A stretch of DNA of 64,000 nucleotides from Paucibacter sp. KCTC 42545 (GTDB lineage: Bacteria; Pseudomonadota; Gammaproteobacteria; Burkholderiales; Burkholderiaceae_C): contig NZ_CP013692.1 of assembly GCF_001477625.1 (NCBI RefSeq), positions 682,001-746,000 of the forward strand, read 5' to 3'. The translations under genes and the position numbers were made by a program. The notes beneath the pieces are model-generated. The model did not search any database. It had not been told where the DNA came from and worked only from the letters and a program-made list of their open reading frames with translations. Positions 53,403-61,485 of this stretch are shown piece by piece. How positions within the stretch are numbered: the first letter of the stretch is position 1; every line of letters starts with the position of its first letter.

Positions 53403-54202
53403 GCACGAACATCCCCACGGCGGGCCATGGCGACCAGGGTGGCCCCTTTGCCCTGGAACTGCTGGACCTGCGCAAGCGCTTTGGCAAGACCGAGATCATT
53501 CGCGGTGCACAGCTGCAGGTACGGCCGGGCGAGCGGGTGGCCATCATCGGCCCCAATGGCGCCGGCAAGTCCACCTTGTTCAATCTGATCAGCGGCCGCT
53601 TCGCGCCCAGCGGCGGCGAGGTGCGCCTGCATGGCGCACGCATTGACGGCCTCAAGCCCTACGAGATCAATCGCCGCGGCCTGGCGCGCAGCTTTCAGGT
53701 CTCGAACCTGTTCATGCGCTTATCGGTGTTTGAGAACATCCGCTGCGCCGTGCTGTGGAGCCTGGGCTACCGCTATGCCTTCTGGAAGTTTCTGGCCGGC
53801 TTGGACGACGCCAATGATCGCGCCGAAGAGGTGATGGAGATGATCCGCCTCGACAAGCGCCGCGATGTGCTGGCGATGAACCTGACCTACGCGGAGGCGC
53901 GGGCGTTGGAGATCGGCATCACCATTGCCGGCGGCGCCAGCGTGATCTTGCTGGACGAGCCCACCGCCGGCATGAGCAAGAGCGAGACCCAGCGTTTCAT
54001 CCAGCTGATCCGGGAGGTGACGGTGGGCAAGACCTTGCTGACGGTGGAGCACGATATGGGCGTGGTGTTCGGCCTGGCCGACAAGATCGCCGTGCTGGTC
54101 TACGGCGAGGTGATTGCCTTTGACACCCCCGACAAGGTACGCGCCAATGTGCAGGTGCAAGAGGCTTACCTGGGTTCGGTTCTGGCGGAGGCCCACGCAT
54201 GA
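53399..54202 (+). CDS. Liv-type ABC ATPase (LivG-like) with altered signature motif
   Basis: The 267-residue ATPase starts at TTG with GGAGGGAAG 6 bases upstream. Walker A is GPNGAGKSTLF and Walker B VILLDEPTAGM, both normal. The signature motif that usually reads LSGGQ or LAYGQQR is LTYAEARALEIGIT here, which lacks the Gly-Gln core. This variant may be typical of a subgroup. It works with the LivF-like ATPase. It overlaps the LivM-like gene by 4 bases. Confidence 0.9.
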   Translation: MSTNIPTAGHGDQGGPFALELLDLRKRFGKTEIIRGAQLQVRPGERVAIIGPNGAGKSTLFNLISGRFAPSGGEVRLHGARIDGLKPYEINRRGLARSFQVSNLFMRLSVFENIRCAVLWSLGYRYAFWKFLAGLDDANDRAEEVMEMIRLDKRRDVLAMNLTYAEARALEIGITIAGGASVILLDEPTAGMSKSETQRFIQLIREVTVGKTLLTVEHDMGVVFGLADKIAVLVYGEVIAFDTPDKVRANVQVQEAYLGSVLAEAHA

Positions 54203-54254
54203 CAAGGCTCGCTCTCGCATTTCCATATTCACTGCAGCTAGCAGGAGGCGTTTT

Positions 54255-54974
54255 ATGAGCGAGATGGGTCGCGCGCTGCAACTGCAAGACGTGCATGCGT
54301 TCTACGGCAAAAGCCATGTGCTGCATGGCGTGACCATGCGGGTCGAGCCGGGCGAGATCGTCAGCTTGCTTGGCCGCAATGGCTCGGGTCGCTCCACCAC
54401 GGTCAAGACCATCATGGGTCAGGTCGATGCGCAGGGTTCGATCAAGTTTGGCGAGCGCGAGTTGCTGGGCCACAAGGCCTACGAGATCGCCCATTGGGGC
54501 CTGGCCTATGTGCCGGAGAACCGCGACATCTTCCCCAAGCTGACGGTGCATCAGAACCTGCTGCTGGGGCAAAAGTCAGGAAGCGCGAAGAAGAAGTCGC
54601 GCTGGGGCTTTGAGGATATGTACCGCATGTTCCCGCGTTTGAAAGAGCGCCAGCACACCGAGGCCGGCGTGCTCTCGGGCGGCGAGCAGCAAATGCTCAC
54701 CCTGTGCCGCAGCCTGATGGGCGACCCCGATCTGATCATGATCGACGAGCCCACCGAAGGCCTGGCGCCCATGATTGTGGAACTGGTGGCCGAGTACCTG
54801 AAGGCCTTGCGCGAGCGCGGCATTGCGGTGCTGCTGGTGGAGCAAAAACTGGCGATTGCGCTGGAGATCTCGCAGCGCTGCTATGTGATGGGCCACGGCC
54901 GCATCGTCTTCGAAGGCACACCGGCCGAGCTGCGCGGCAATAGCTATGTGCGCAAGGAGTGGCTGGAGGTCTAG
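54255..54974 (+). CDS. Liv-type ABC ATPase (LivF-like) with Walker A Lys replaced by Arg
   Basis: The 239-residue ATPase has Q-loop and signature LSGGEQQMLTLCRSL and Walker B LIMIDEPTEGLAP intact, and ends RGNSYVRKEWLEV. Walker A reads GRNGSGRSTTV: the lysine that binds ATP phosphate is Arg. I recall GRNGxGRST forms in some relatives, so this may be a natural variant with weaker hydrolysis. CAGGAGG lies before the ATG at 54255. The last 60 bases recur as a decayed copy at 59106-59164. Confidence 0.88.
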   Translation: MSEMGRALQLQDVHAFYGKSHVLHGVTMRVEPGEIVSLLGRNGSGRSTTVKTIMGQVDAQGSIKFGERELLGHKAYEIAHWGLAYVPENRDIFPKLTVHQNLLLGQKSGSAKKKSRWGFEDMYRMFPRLKERQHTEAGVLSGGEQQMLTLCRSLMGDPDLIMIDEPTEGLAPMIVELVAEYLKALRERGIAVLLVEQKLAIALEISQRCYVMGHGRIVFEGTPAELRGNSYVRKEWLEV

Positions 54975-54987
54975 CACCTATCCGGCC

Positions 54988-55017
54988 ATAGATGGGATCG
55001 GCTGAAGGCCGATCTAT
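54988..55017 (+). terminator. Candidate terminator after the Liv-type operon
   Basis: GATCGGC (54996-55002) pairs with GCCGATC (55008-55014) with a TGAAG loop; outer bases ATAGAT and ATCTAT can pair as an alternative. The tail TATTTA is only weakly T-rich. The remaining gap to 55403 (429 bases in all) holds no gene; its other notable elements are the dyad at 55240 and the sigma-54 promoter at 55351. Confidence 0.5.
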
Positions 55018-55239
55018 TTACAGGGCTGTGTTGCCGAGCCTCGCAATACCGTCGGGTAGCACGGTGGCCTGCGCCTTGCTCGGCACCCCCATGGCGTCGC
55101 AGCTTGCCGGACGGCAGGCTTGCAACTCTTGACAGGGCCAGTTCGCCCAGCTTGCCCAAATGCCTGCACGTTCGGCCGGGCGCTGTGAGCGAGCTTCAGG
55201 CGTGCGGCCTGACCCCGCCGTGGGGCATGGGCGAAGCGC

Positions 55240-55256
55240 GCACCCCAGACTGGTGC
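55240..55256 (+). promoter_or_regulatory. GCACC-N7-GGTGC dyad, possible NtrC or other activator site
   Basis: GCACCCCAGACTGGTGC is an inverted repeat about 95 bases upstream of the sigma-54 promoter. NtrC enhancer sites have GCACC-N5-GGTGC arms, so the arms match but the spacer is 2 bases too long. It could be a variant NtrC site or another activator's site. Confidence 0.4.
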
Positions 55257-55350
55257 TTCGGGCGCGGTGTCACGCACATCTGCGTGCGCCGGGCGCCTGC
55301 TTGCCTACGCATTTGCCCACACAGACGCACAAGCGCAGGGCGCAGCGCAA

Positions 55351-55366
55351 TGGCACGGAGCTTGCA
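55351..55366 (+). promoter_or_regulatory. Consensus sigma-54 promoter of the importer-porin operon
   Basis: TGGCACGGAGCTTGCA matches the sigma-54 consensus TGGCACG-N4-TTGCW at every conserved base. It ends 38 bases before the first start codon, giving a transcript start near 55376. Combined with ntrBC in this window, nitrogen-limited expression of the importer is likely. Confidence 0.82.
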
Positions 55367-55403
55367 ATCACGGAGTCAACGCCATTTGTTGACCGGAGAC
55401 TCC

Positions 55404-56453
55404 ATGACTGCCCGCCTCACCCGCCGCCCTTGGCTTCGCAACGCCGCCCTCGGCGTCACCCTCAGCTTGCTGGGCTCGCTGAGTCACGCGCAGACGCCGA
55501 TCAAGTTCCAGCTCGATTGGCGCTTCGAAGGGCCGTCGGCGCTGTTCCTGCAACCCATCGCCAAAGGCACCTTCAAGGCCGCCGGGCTCGATGTGCAGTT
55601 GGACGCCGGCAGCGGCTCCGGCGGGGCGGTGACCCGCGTGGCCTCGGGCTCCTACGACATGGGCTTTGCCGACCTGGCGGCGCTGATGGAGTTCCACGCC
55701 AACAATCCCGACGCGCCGAACAAGCCGGTCGCGGTGATGATGGTCTACAACAATACGCCGGCCGCGGTGCTAACTCTGAAGAAGGGCGGCATCAATACGG
55801 TCGCCCAGCTGGCCGGCAAGAAGCTGGGCGCGCCGGTGTTCGACGCCGGTCGCAAGGGCTTCCCCATCTTCGCCAAGGCCAACAAGATCGAGGGCATCAG
55901 CTGGGTCAGCATGGACCCGCCGCTGCGCGAAACCATGCTGGTGCGCGGCGATGTCGATGCGATCACCGGCTTCTCCTTCACCTCGCTGCTGAACCTGGAA
56001 GCGCGTGGCATCAAGGCCGAAGAGGTGAACATCTTTCCCTACCCCGACTATGGCGTGAAGCTGTATGGCAACGCCATCATCGCCAGCCCCAAGCTGATCA
56101 AGGAAAAGCCCGAGCTGATCAAGGCCTTCCTGAAGGCCTTCGCCCAGGGCGCCAAGGAGGTGATGGCCGACCCGGATGCGTCCATCGCCTTCGTCAAGCA
56201 GCGTGACGGCATCATCAACGAGGCACTGGAGAAGCGCCGTCTGCGCCTGGCCATCGATGCCGTCGTCGCCAGCCCGGACGCCCGTGCCGAAGGCTTCGGC
56301 CAAGTGCTGGCCCCGCGTCTGGCCCTGATGGCCAGCCAGGTCTCCGACACCTATGCCACCAAGACGCGGGTGGTGCCCGAGGCGGTGTGGAACGGCAGCT
56401 TCCTGCCCAGCAAGGCCGAGTTGGACGTGCTGCCGGCGCTGAAGAAGAAGTGA
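55404..56453 (+). CDS. NMT1/THI5-like periplasmic substrate-binding protein
   Basis: The 349-residue protein has a signal peptide (residues 1-29, SLLGSLSHAQ) and the NMT1/THI5 fold: IKFQLDWRFEGPSALFLQPI, GSGSGGAVTRVASGSYDMGF, PLRETMLVRGDVDAITGF and IIASPKLIKEKPELIKAF. This family binds nitrate, sulfonates, pyrimidine precursors of thiamine and similar small solutes. GGAG lies before the ATG at 55404. The sigma-54 promoter suggests a nitrogen-containing ligand. It shares its stop with the ATPase start. Confidence 0.88.
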   Translation: MTARLTRRPWLRNAALGVTLSLLGSLSHAQTPIKFQLDWRFEGPSALFLQPIAKGTFKAAGLDVQLDAGSGSGGAVTRVASGSYDMGFADLAALMEFHANNPDAPNKPVAVMMVYNNTPAAVLTLKKGGINTVAQLAGKKLGAPVFDAGRKGFPIFAKANKIEGISWVSMDPPLRETMLVRGDVDAITGFSFTSLLNLEARGIKAEEVNIFPYPDYGVKLYGNAIIASPKLIKEKPELIKAFLKAFAQGAKEVMADPDASIAFVKQRDGIINEALEKRRLRLAIDAVVASPDARAEGFGQVLAPRLALMASQVSDTYATKTRVVPEAVWNGSFLPSKAELDVLPALKKK

Positions 56454-57280
56454 TGACAGACGCCGCTTTCGTCGAATTCAAACGCGTCTGGCTGGCCTAT
56501 AACGAACAGCTGTGGGCCGAAGGCAAGTTTGCCGTCGAGGACATTTCGCTGACGCTCAAGCGCGGCGAATTCGCCGCCATCGTCGGCCCTTCCGGCTGTG
56601 GCAAATCCACCTTCATGAAGCTGGCCACCGGCTTGAAGAAGCCCAGCCGCGGCGAGATCTTCGTTGACGGCCAGCCCGTCACCGGGCCGCTGAAGATCAG
56701 CGGCATGGCCTTCCAGGCGGCTTCGCTGCTGCCCTGGCGCACGACGCTGGCGAACGTGATGCTGCCGCTGGAGATCGTTGAGCCGCATCGCAGCCAGCTG
56801 CGCAGCAAGAAGGCCGAGTACACCGAGCGTGCCCGTGCCTTGCTGGCCAGCGTAGGCCTGGCCGGCTATGAGGACAAGTTCCCCTGGCAGCTTTCCGGCG
56901 GCATGCAGCAACGCGCCAGTATCTGCCGCGCGCTGATCCACGAGCCGCAGTTGTTGCTGCTGGACGAGCCCTTCGGCGCGCTGGACGCCTTCACGCGTGA
57001 AGAGCTGTGGTGCGCGCTACGGGACTTGCAGGCCGAGAAGGGCTTCAACGTGATTCTGGTGACGCATGATTTGCGCGAAAGCGTATTCCTGGCCGACACG
57101 GTCTATGTGATGAGCAAGAGCCCGGGGCGGCTGCTGCACAGACGTGAGATCGAGTTGCCGCGGCCGCGCGAGTTGGAACTGACCTACACGCCCGAGTTCA
57201 CCGAGATCGTGCACGAGTTGCGCAGCCATATCGGTGCCCTGCGGCATGTGGGCAAGAGCAGTGCGGAGGTGGCGCAATGA
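56453..57280 (+). CDS. ABC importer ATPase (NitT/TauT type)
   Basis: The 275-residue ATPase has Walker A VGPSGCGKSTFMKL, Q-loop MAFQAASLLPWR, signature QLSGGMQQRASICRA and Walker B LLLLDEPFGALD, with LVTHDLRESVFLADTV. These are typical of SsuB/TauB/NrtD relatives in nitrate, taurine and aliphatic sulfonate uptake. Overlaps the preceding stop by 1 base and the permease start by 4. Confidence 0.92.
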   Translation: MTDAAFVEFKRVWLAYNEQLWAEGKFAVEDISLTLKRGEFAAIVGPSGCGKSTFMKLATGLKKPSRGEIFVDGQPVTGPLKISGMAFQAASLLPWRTTLANVMLPLEIVEPHRSQLRSKKAEYTERARALLASVGLAGYEDKFPWQLSGGMQQRASICRALIHEPQLLLLDEPFGALDAFTREELWCALRDLQAEKGFNVILVTHDLRESVFLADTVYVMSKSPGRLLHRREIELPRPRELELTYTPEFTEIVHELRSHIGALRHVGKSSAEVAQ

Positions 57281-58059
57281 CCGGCCGCCGCGAACCCCAT
57301 CTGCTGTTTCAGCGCTATGCCGCCTGGCTGCTGCTGCTGGCTATCGTGCTGCTGTGGCAGGTGCTGTGCAGCGCGCTGCAGGTCTCGGAATTCATCTTTC
57401 CCAGCCCCATGGCCATCGGGCAGGCGGTGGCCGAGCACCACAGCACCATCCTCGGCCATGCCTGGCGCACTTTCTGGGTCACGGTGGCGGGCTTTGGCAT
57501 CGCCATCGTGGTGGGTGTGCTGCTGGGCTTCCTGATGGGCAGCTCGCAACTGGCTTACCGGGCGATGTATCCGCTGATGACGGGCTTCAACGCGCTGCCC
57601 AAGGCGGCCTTCGTGCCCATCTTGGTGGTGTGGTTCGGCATCGGTGTTGGGCCGGCCATCTTGACGGCCTTTTTGATCAGCTTCTTCCCCATCATGGTCA
57701 ATATCGCCACCGGCCTGGCCACGTTGGAGCCCGAACTGGAGGATGTGTTGCGAGTGCTGGGAGCCAGGCGCTGGGATGTGCTGATCAAGATCGGCCTGCC
57801 GCGCTCCATGCCTTACTTCTTCGCCGCGCTGAAGGTGGCGATCACGCTGGCTTTCGTCGGCACCACGGTGTCCGAGATGACCGCCTCGAACGAGGGCATC
57901 GGCTACCTGCTGATTTCTGCGGGCGCGTCGATGCAGATGGGCCTGGCTTTCGCCGGCCTGGTGGTCGTCGGCGCGATGGCCATGCTGATGTACGAGCTGT
58001 TCGCCGTGCTGGAGCGCCGCTTGACCGGCTGGGCGCACCGCGGTGGCGAGAACCATTGA
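57277..58059 (+). CDS. ABC importer permease (NitT/TauT type)
   Basis: The 260-residue permease has about six helices. Family elements: FWVTVAGFGIAIVVGVLLGF, NALPKAAFVPILVVWFGIG, the EAA-type loop EDVLRVLGARRWDVLIKIGL and FVGTTVSEMTASNEGIGYLL. It forms the channel for the ATPase encoded just upstream. Confidence 0.92.
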   Translation: MTGRREPHLLFQRYAAWLLLLAIVLLWQVLCSALQVSEFIFPSPMAIGQAVAEHHSTILGHAWRTFWVTVAGFGIAIVVGVLLGFLMGSSQLAYRAMYPLMTGFNALPKAAFVPILVVWFGIGVGPAILTAFLISFFPIMVNIATGLATLEPELEDVLRVLGARRWDVLIKIGLPRSMPYFFAALKVAITLAFVGTTVSEMTASNEGIGYLLISAGASMQMGLAFAGLVVVGAMAMLMYELFAVLERRLTGWAHRGGENH

Positions 58060-58115
58060 GCCCGCGTCGCAAATTTTCTGATCTCACCTCCCTCCATAAA
58101 AAAGGAACCCATCCG

Positions 58116-59090
58116 ATGAAGACCTCCAACAAGATCGCCGCTGCCGCCGTGCTGGCCCTGCTGGGCGCAGCCGCGCAGGCGCAGTCCAATGTCACGCTCT
58201 ATGGTTTGATGGACCTGAGCGTCGGCTCCTTCAAAGCCCCAGGCGGCCAGGCGATCATGAAGGCCGAAAGCGGCAGCATGACGACCAGCTACATCGGCTT
58301 CTCGGGCCGCGAAGACTTGGGCGGCGGGCTGACGGCCGGCTTCGTGATGGAGAGCTTTCTGCAACCCGACGGCGGCACCGCCGGCCGCTTCAATGGCGAT
58401 GCCATGTGGGCGCGCAATGCCTTCGCCAGCTTGTCCAGCCAGGAGCTGGGTACCCTCAAAATCGGCCGCAACACCACGCCGCTGTTTGTCAGCACGCTGG
58501 TGTTCAACGCCTTCGGCGACTCTTTCGGCTTCTCGCCTGCGATCCGCCACACCTTCACCAGCGGCACCGTCACGGGCGACTCCGGCTGGAGCGACTCGGT
58601 GCTTTACGTGGCGCCGAAAATGGGCGGCTTCAGCGGCGGCGTCATCGTCGCTGCCGGTGAGGGCGCGGGTGGCCGCAACTGGGGTGCCAACGCCGGCTAC
58701 GGCGCCGGTGGCTTCGCAGCCTCGGCCGTCTATCAAAAGGTGGCCAAAGGCGCGTCGGTGGATGACACCGAAACGACGCAGGTAGCGGCCTCCTACGATT
58801 TCGGCGTTGCCAAGTTGTTCGGCCAATACAGCGATGTTGAGAACACCACCAGCAAGCGCGACTACAAGCTCGCCAATGTGGGTGTGGCCGTGCCGGTGGG
58901 CAGCGGCAAGCTGCTGGCGCAGTACGGCCGTATCTCGGCCTCGGCCGGCGCCGACCGCACGACCGTCACCGTCGGCTACGACTATTCGCTGTCCAAGCGC
59001 ACCGATGTCTATGCCGCCTACATGAACGACAAGCTAACGGGCTTGAGCAGTGGCGCCAGCTACGGCGCCGGCATCCGCCATCGCTTCTGA
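58116..59090 (+). CDS. General porin (Omp32/OmpC-like)
   Basis: The 324-residue outer-membrane porin has a signal peptide (MKTSNKIAAAAVLALLGAAA then QAQS), the characteristic start SNVTLYGLMDLSVG, beta-strand repeats with YIGFSGREDLGGGLTAGFVM and the final Phe of YGAGIRHRF, which is needed for assembly by the BAM complex. AAAGGAAC lies before the ATG. It is on the same strand 56 bases after the permease and completes a pore-binding protein-permease route across both membranes. The 14 bases after it lead into a livF remnant. Confidence 0.92.
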   Translation: MKTSNKIAAAAVLALLGAAAQAQSNVTLYGLMDLSVGSFKAPGGQAIMKAESGSMTTSYIGFSGREDLGGGLTAGFVMESFLQPDGGTAGRFNGDAMWARNAFASLSSQELGTLKIGRNTTPLFVSTLVFNAFGDSFGFSPAIRHTFTSGTVTGDSGWSDSVLYVAPKMGGFSGGVIVAAGEGAGGRNWGANAGYGAGGFAASAVYQKVAKGASVDDTETTQVAASYDFGVAKLFGQYSDVENTTSKRDYKLANVGVAVPVGSGKLLAQYGRISASAGADRTTVTVGYDYSLSKRTDVYAAYMNDKLTGLSSGASYGAGIRHRF

Positions 59091-59105
59091 CGCGCAAGGC
59101 CACGG

Positions 59106-59164
59106 GGCCTATCGGCCGAGTGCGCGGCAATAGCGATGTGCGCAGGGTGTGGCTGGATGTCTAG
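59106..59164 (+). pseudogene. Decayed copy of the 3' end of the LivF-like gene
   Basis: Bases 59106-59164 align with the end of the LivF-like gene (54915-54974) at about 52 of 59 positions with one single-base deletion. Read back from its TAG (59162-59164) it encodes RGNSDVRRVWLDV against RGNSYVRKEWLEV in the intact gene. There is no start and no upstream LivF sequence. It lies directly after the porin, so the binding-protein/ATPase/permease/porin block is bounded by two copies of this sequence in direct orientation. Confidence 0.8.
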
Positions 59165-59472
59165 CCGCGCCTAGCCGGCGCTGGCCGGCGTACGCTTTGC
59201 GCACAGTTCGACGCAGTAAGTCTTTGCGACGGCGCAGCGCATCTTCTTGCTTGACGCCTTGATCGGGACCTGGCGGTGCCCGCGCCGCGCACAGCTTTGG
59301 CGCTTCCCAGGGCCGACGCGAGCGAAATTTTCCACAGCGACGGCGCCGCCAGCACCCGGCAGGGACGAATGGAAGTCTCGGCTCGCCCTCCGCATGCGCC
59401 ATACTTTGCTTTGTGCAGTTGACTTTCTCTTTTGAGAATGAGCGCCATGACATTGCAAAGGGAACACAACCC
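59165..59472. other. Intergenic region before the diguanylate cyclase, no gene seen
   Basis: The 308 bases hold no convincing gene. The left part may continue the decayed livF flank, since CCTAGCCGGC resembles the post-stop CCTATCCGGC of the intact copy. Near the right end TTGACTT (59419 region) could be a -35 box and TTCTC-TTTT-GAGAA a small dyad, but no good -10 box was found. Confidence 0.4.
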
Positions 59473-60474
59473 ATGAAGATGCCACGGGAACAATTCCTAC
59501 AGGTGGTCATGGATGCGGCTGACTTGGACGTTTGGGAAAACGAGCTCGTCAGCGGCCGGGTCACCCGAAATGCCACCAAGGTCTATGCAGAACTCGGCTA
59601 CACCGCGCAAGAGGTGGGCGACGTCATGGACAACATCTTCGCCATCGTTCACCCCGAGGATGTCGACCGGATGAAACACGCGCTCAATGAGCACGCGAGC
59701 GGCAAGACGCCCAAATACCAATGCGAATTCAGGATTAAGGCGAAGTCGGGCGCTTGGGTTTGGTACGCCAACAGCGGAAAAATCATCGAGCGAGCGGGCC
59801 ACCCGGGAGCCAAGCACTTGATCGGCGTCACTTACAACGTCCACGCCCGGCGGCAACAAGAGGAAGAGCTGAAGCGACTGAACCTCGAGTTGTCCGCCCA
59901 AAAGGCGCAGCTGGAGCAACTGAACGCCAGCTTGCACCTCATGGCGATGACCGATGCCTTGACCCAACTCCCCAACCGCCGCCTGCTCATCGACCGCGTC
60001 AGCCAGGCCCTGCACAACGCCAAGAGAACTCATCAAATCGGCGCGCTCTTGTTTCTGGATGCTGACAATTTCAAAGCCGTCAATGACCAGCACGGTCACG
60101 AAGTGGGGGACTTGTTACTGAAGGAAATTGCCTCGCGCCTAAGGTCGGCAGTCAGAGAGGTCGACACGGTGGCGCGAATTTCAGGTGACGAGTTTGTGGT
60201 GATGTTGGAAAACCTCGGTACCGATGCCGCAGACGCAGCGCAGAAAACGCGCGCCATTGCCGAGAAGATATTGGAGTGTCTCGCCCAGCCCTATCTGCTG
60301 GGTGAGGTTCAGTACACAAGCACGGTCAGCATTGGCGCTACCTTGATGAATGAAGGGCACCAAGGCTTTGATGACCTGTGCCCCGCTGCTGACGCCGCCA
60401 TGTACGAGGCAAAGAAAGCAGGGCGCAATACGTTTCAGATGTTCGAGCCGTCCATGCCCAGAGGTTCGCTTTAG
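59473..60474 (+). CDS. PAS-GGDEF diguanylate cyclase
   Basis: The 333-residue cytoplasmic protein has a PAS domain (about 5-130: HPEDVDRMKHALNEHASG, RIKAKSGAWVWYANSG), a coiled-coil linker (about 130-165: EEELKRLNLELSAQKAQLEQ) and a GGDEF domain (about 170-325). The active site reads ISGDEF, a functional variant, and the inhibitory I-site REVD stands five residues before it. It should make c-di-GMP, the ligand that LapD in this window senses, though no direct link is shown. The ATG at 59473 has AGGGA about 10 bases upstream; a start at 59413 is less likely. Confidence 0.87.
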   Translation: MKMPREQFLQVVMDAADLDVWENELVSGRVTRNATKVYAELGYTAQEVGDVMDNIFAIVHPEDVDRMKHALNEHASGKTPKYQCEFRIKAKSGAWVWYANSGKIIERAGHPGAKHLIGVTYNVHARRQQEEELKRLNLELSAQKAQLEQLNASLHLMAMTDALTQLPNRRLLIDRVSQALHNAKRTHQIGALLFLDADNFKAVNDQHGHEVGDLLLKEIASRLRSAVREVDTVARISGDEFVVMLENLGTDAADAAQKTRAIAEKILECLAQPYLLGEVQYTSTVSIGATLMNEGHQGFDDLCPAADAAMYEAKKAGRNTFQMFEPSMPRGSL

Positions 60475-60494
60475 CCGACGGTTGAGCCCGTCGG
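60475..60494 (+). terminator. Hairpin directly after the diguanylate cyclase
   Basis: CCGACGG (60475-60481) pairs with CCGTCGG (60488-60494), loop TTGAGC, starting right after the stop codon. There is no T-run, so it is only a candidate terminator. Confidence 0.45.
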
Positions 60495-60529
60495 GGCGCT
60501 GCAAGCTCGCTTGAGTCCGCGCTTCGCAA

Positions 60530-61474
60530 TCAGTGTGTCGGCGCCTTGCCCGCCGCACGCATACCCAGCACGAAGATGCTGAGCAAAAGCAGCACGCCAC
60601 CGAACCACTGAGTGACGCCGAGCTGCTGGCCGAGCAGCACGGTCGATAAAACGACGGCGGTCAGCGGTTCGAGCAGGGTCGCAACGGTCAAGGCCGTAGG
60701 CTTCAAGCGTGCAGCGCCCCAGCTGAAGGCAAGCAGGGCAAGTGCTGCGGTTACAACGCCCAGGTAGAGAAACCAAGCCTGTGGCGGCACATCGCTTGGC
60801 CACGTAAGCGGGCGATACAAGCCAAACAAGCCCATGGCAGCGGCAGCCACCACGGTCAGGCAAGCAGTGGCAGGACCAGCACCGAGCGCCACAGATATTC
60901 GTCCGCTGATCGTGGAGAAGCCGGCGTAGAGAAGTGCTGAGCCAATGGAAAAGACGACGCCGAGTGCCGCGTCATTGGCCGAGCCACTGCTGCTTGCGTG
61001 AGGGCCATGCTGGATGACGATGAGCACCGTGCCGACGATCGCGCCCACAAGCACCAGCAGGAGTTGGAGGTCGGCGCGTTCCTGTCCACGAGCGACCGCG
61101 ATTACCGTGACGATCACCGGCGGCAGGCAAAGCGCAATCAAAGTCGGCACGGCCGCCCCCATTTGCTCAATGCCGAGAAACCACAGCAGCACATAACCCG
61201 CCATGGCGATGCCCGCCATCAGCACGGTTCCCAGCAGCGGGCGCAGCCTGCCCCAAGAGATTTGCCTGCCGAAAACAGCCAGCAGCACCACGGCACCCAC
61301 AAGAAAACGCCAGAACGAGATATTGGCCGGTGTGAACCCATGCTTCTCGACCAGCAGGTTCACGATCAGCGCGCCAGTGCCCCACAGGACGCCCGCGCCG
61401 CAAGCAGCAAGAAAGGCCAAGCCAGTGCTTGACGACTGAGCTGGCGAAACGGACGCGGAAGTGGAAGTGGTCAT
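60530..61474 (-). CDS. DMT/EamA-family transporter
   Basis: The 314-residue protein has ten helices in two EamA repeats: LAACGAGVLWGTGALIVNLL and FWRFLVGAVVLLAVFG in the first, then SIGSALLYAGFSTISGRISV and TALTVATLLEPLTAVVLSTV in the second. Such carriers export amino acids or metabolites; substrate unknown. Its start codon lies 11 bases from the GCCTAAG core of the degenerate terminal attC site. It is therefore either the first chromosomal gene beyond the cassette array or the last cassette's gene; its base composition matches the chromosome, not the cassettes. Confidence 0.85.
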   Translation of the reverse strand: MTTSTSASVSPAQSSSTGLAFLAACGAGVLWGTGALIVNLLVEKHGFTPANISFWRFLVGAVVLLAVFGRQISWGRLRPLLGTVLMAGIAMAGYVLLWFLGIEQMGAAVPTLIALCLPPVIVTVIAVARGQERADLQLLLVLVGAIVGTVLIVIQHGPHASSSGSANDAALGVVFSIGSALLYAGFSTISGRISVALGAGPATACLTVVAAAAMGLFGLYRPLTWPSDVPPQAWFLYLGVVTAALALLAFSWGAARLKPTALTVATLLEPLTAVVLSTVLLGQQLGVTQWFGGVLLLLSIFVLGMRAAGKAPTH

Positions 61475-61485
61475 GGCTTTTTGAC

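Noticed and set aside
57234..58115. In-frame upstream extension of the porin through the permease gene
   Set aside because: The stretch overlaps the ABC permease in another frame and gives Arg/Ala/Gly-rich nonsense. The porin has its own ribosome site and signal peptide at 58116.
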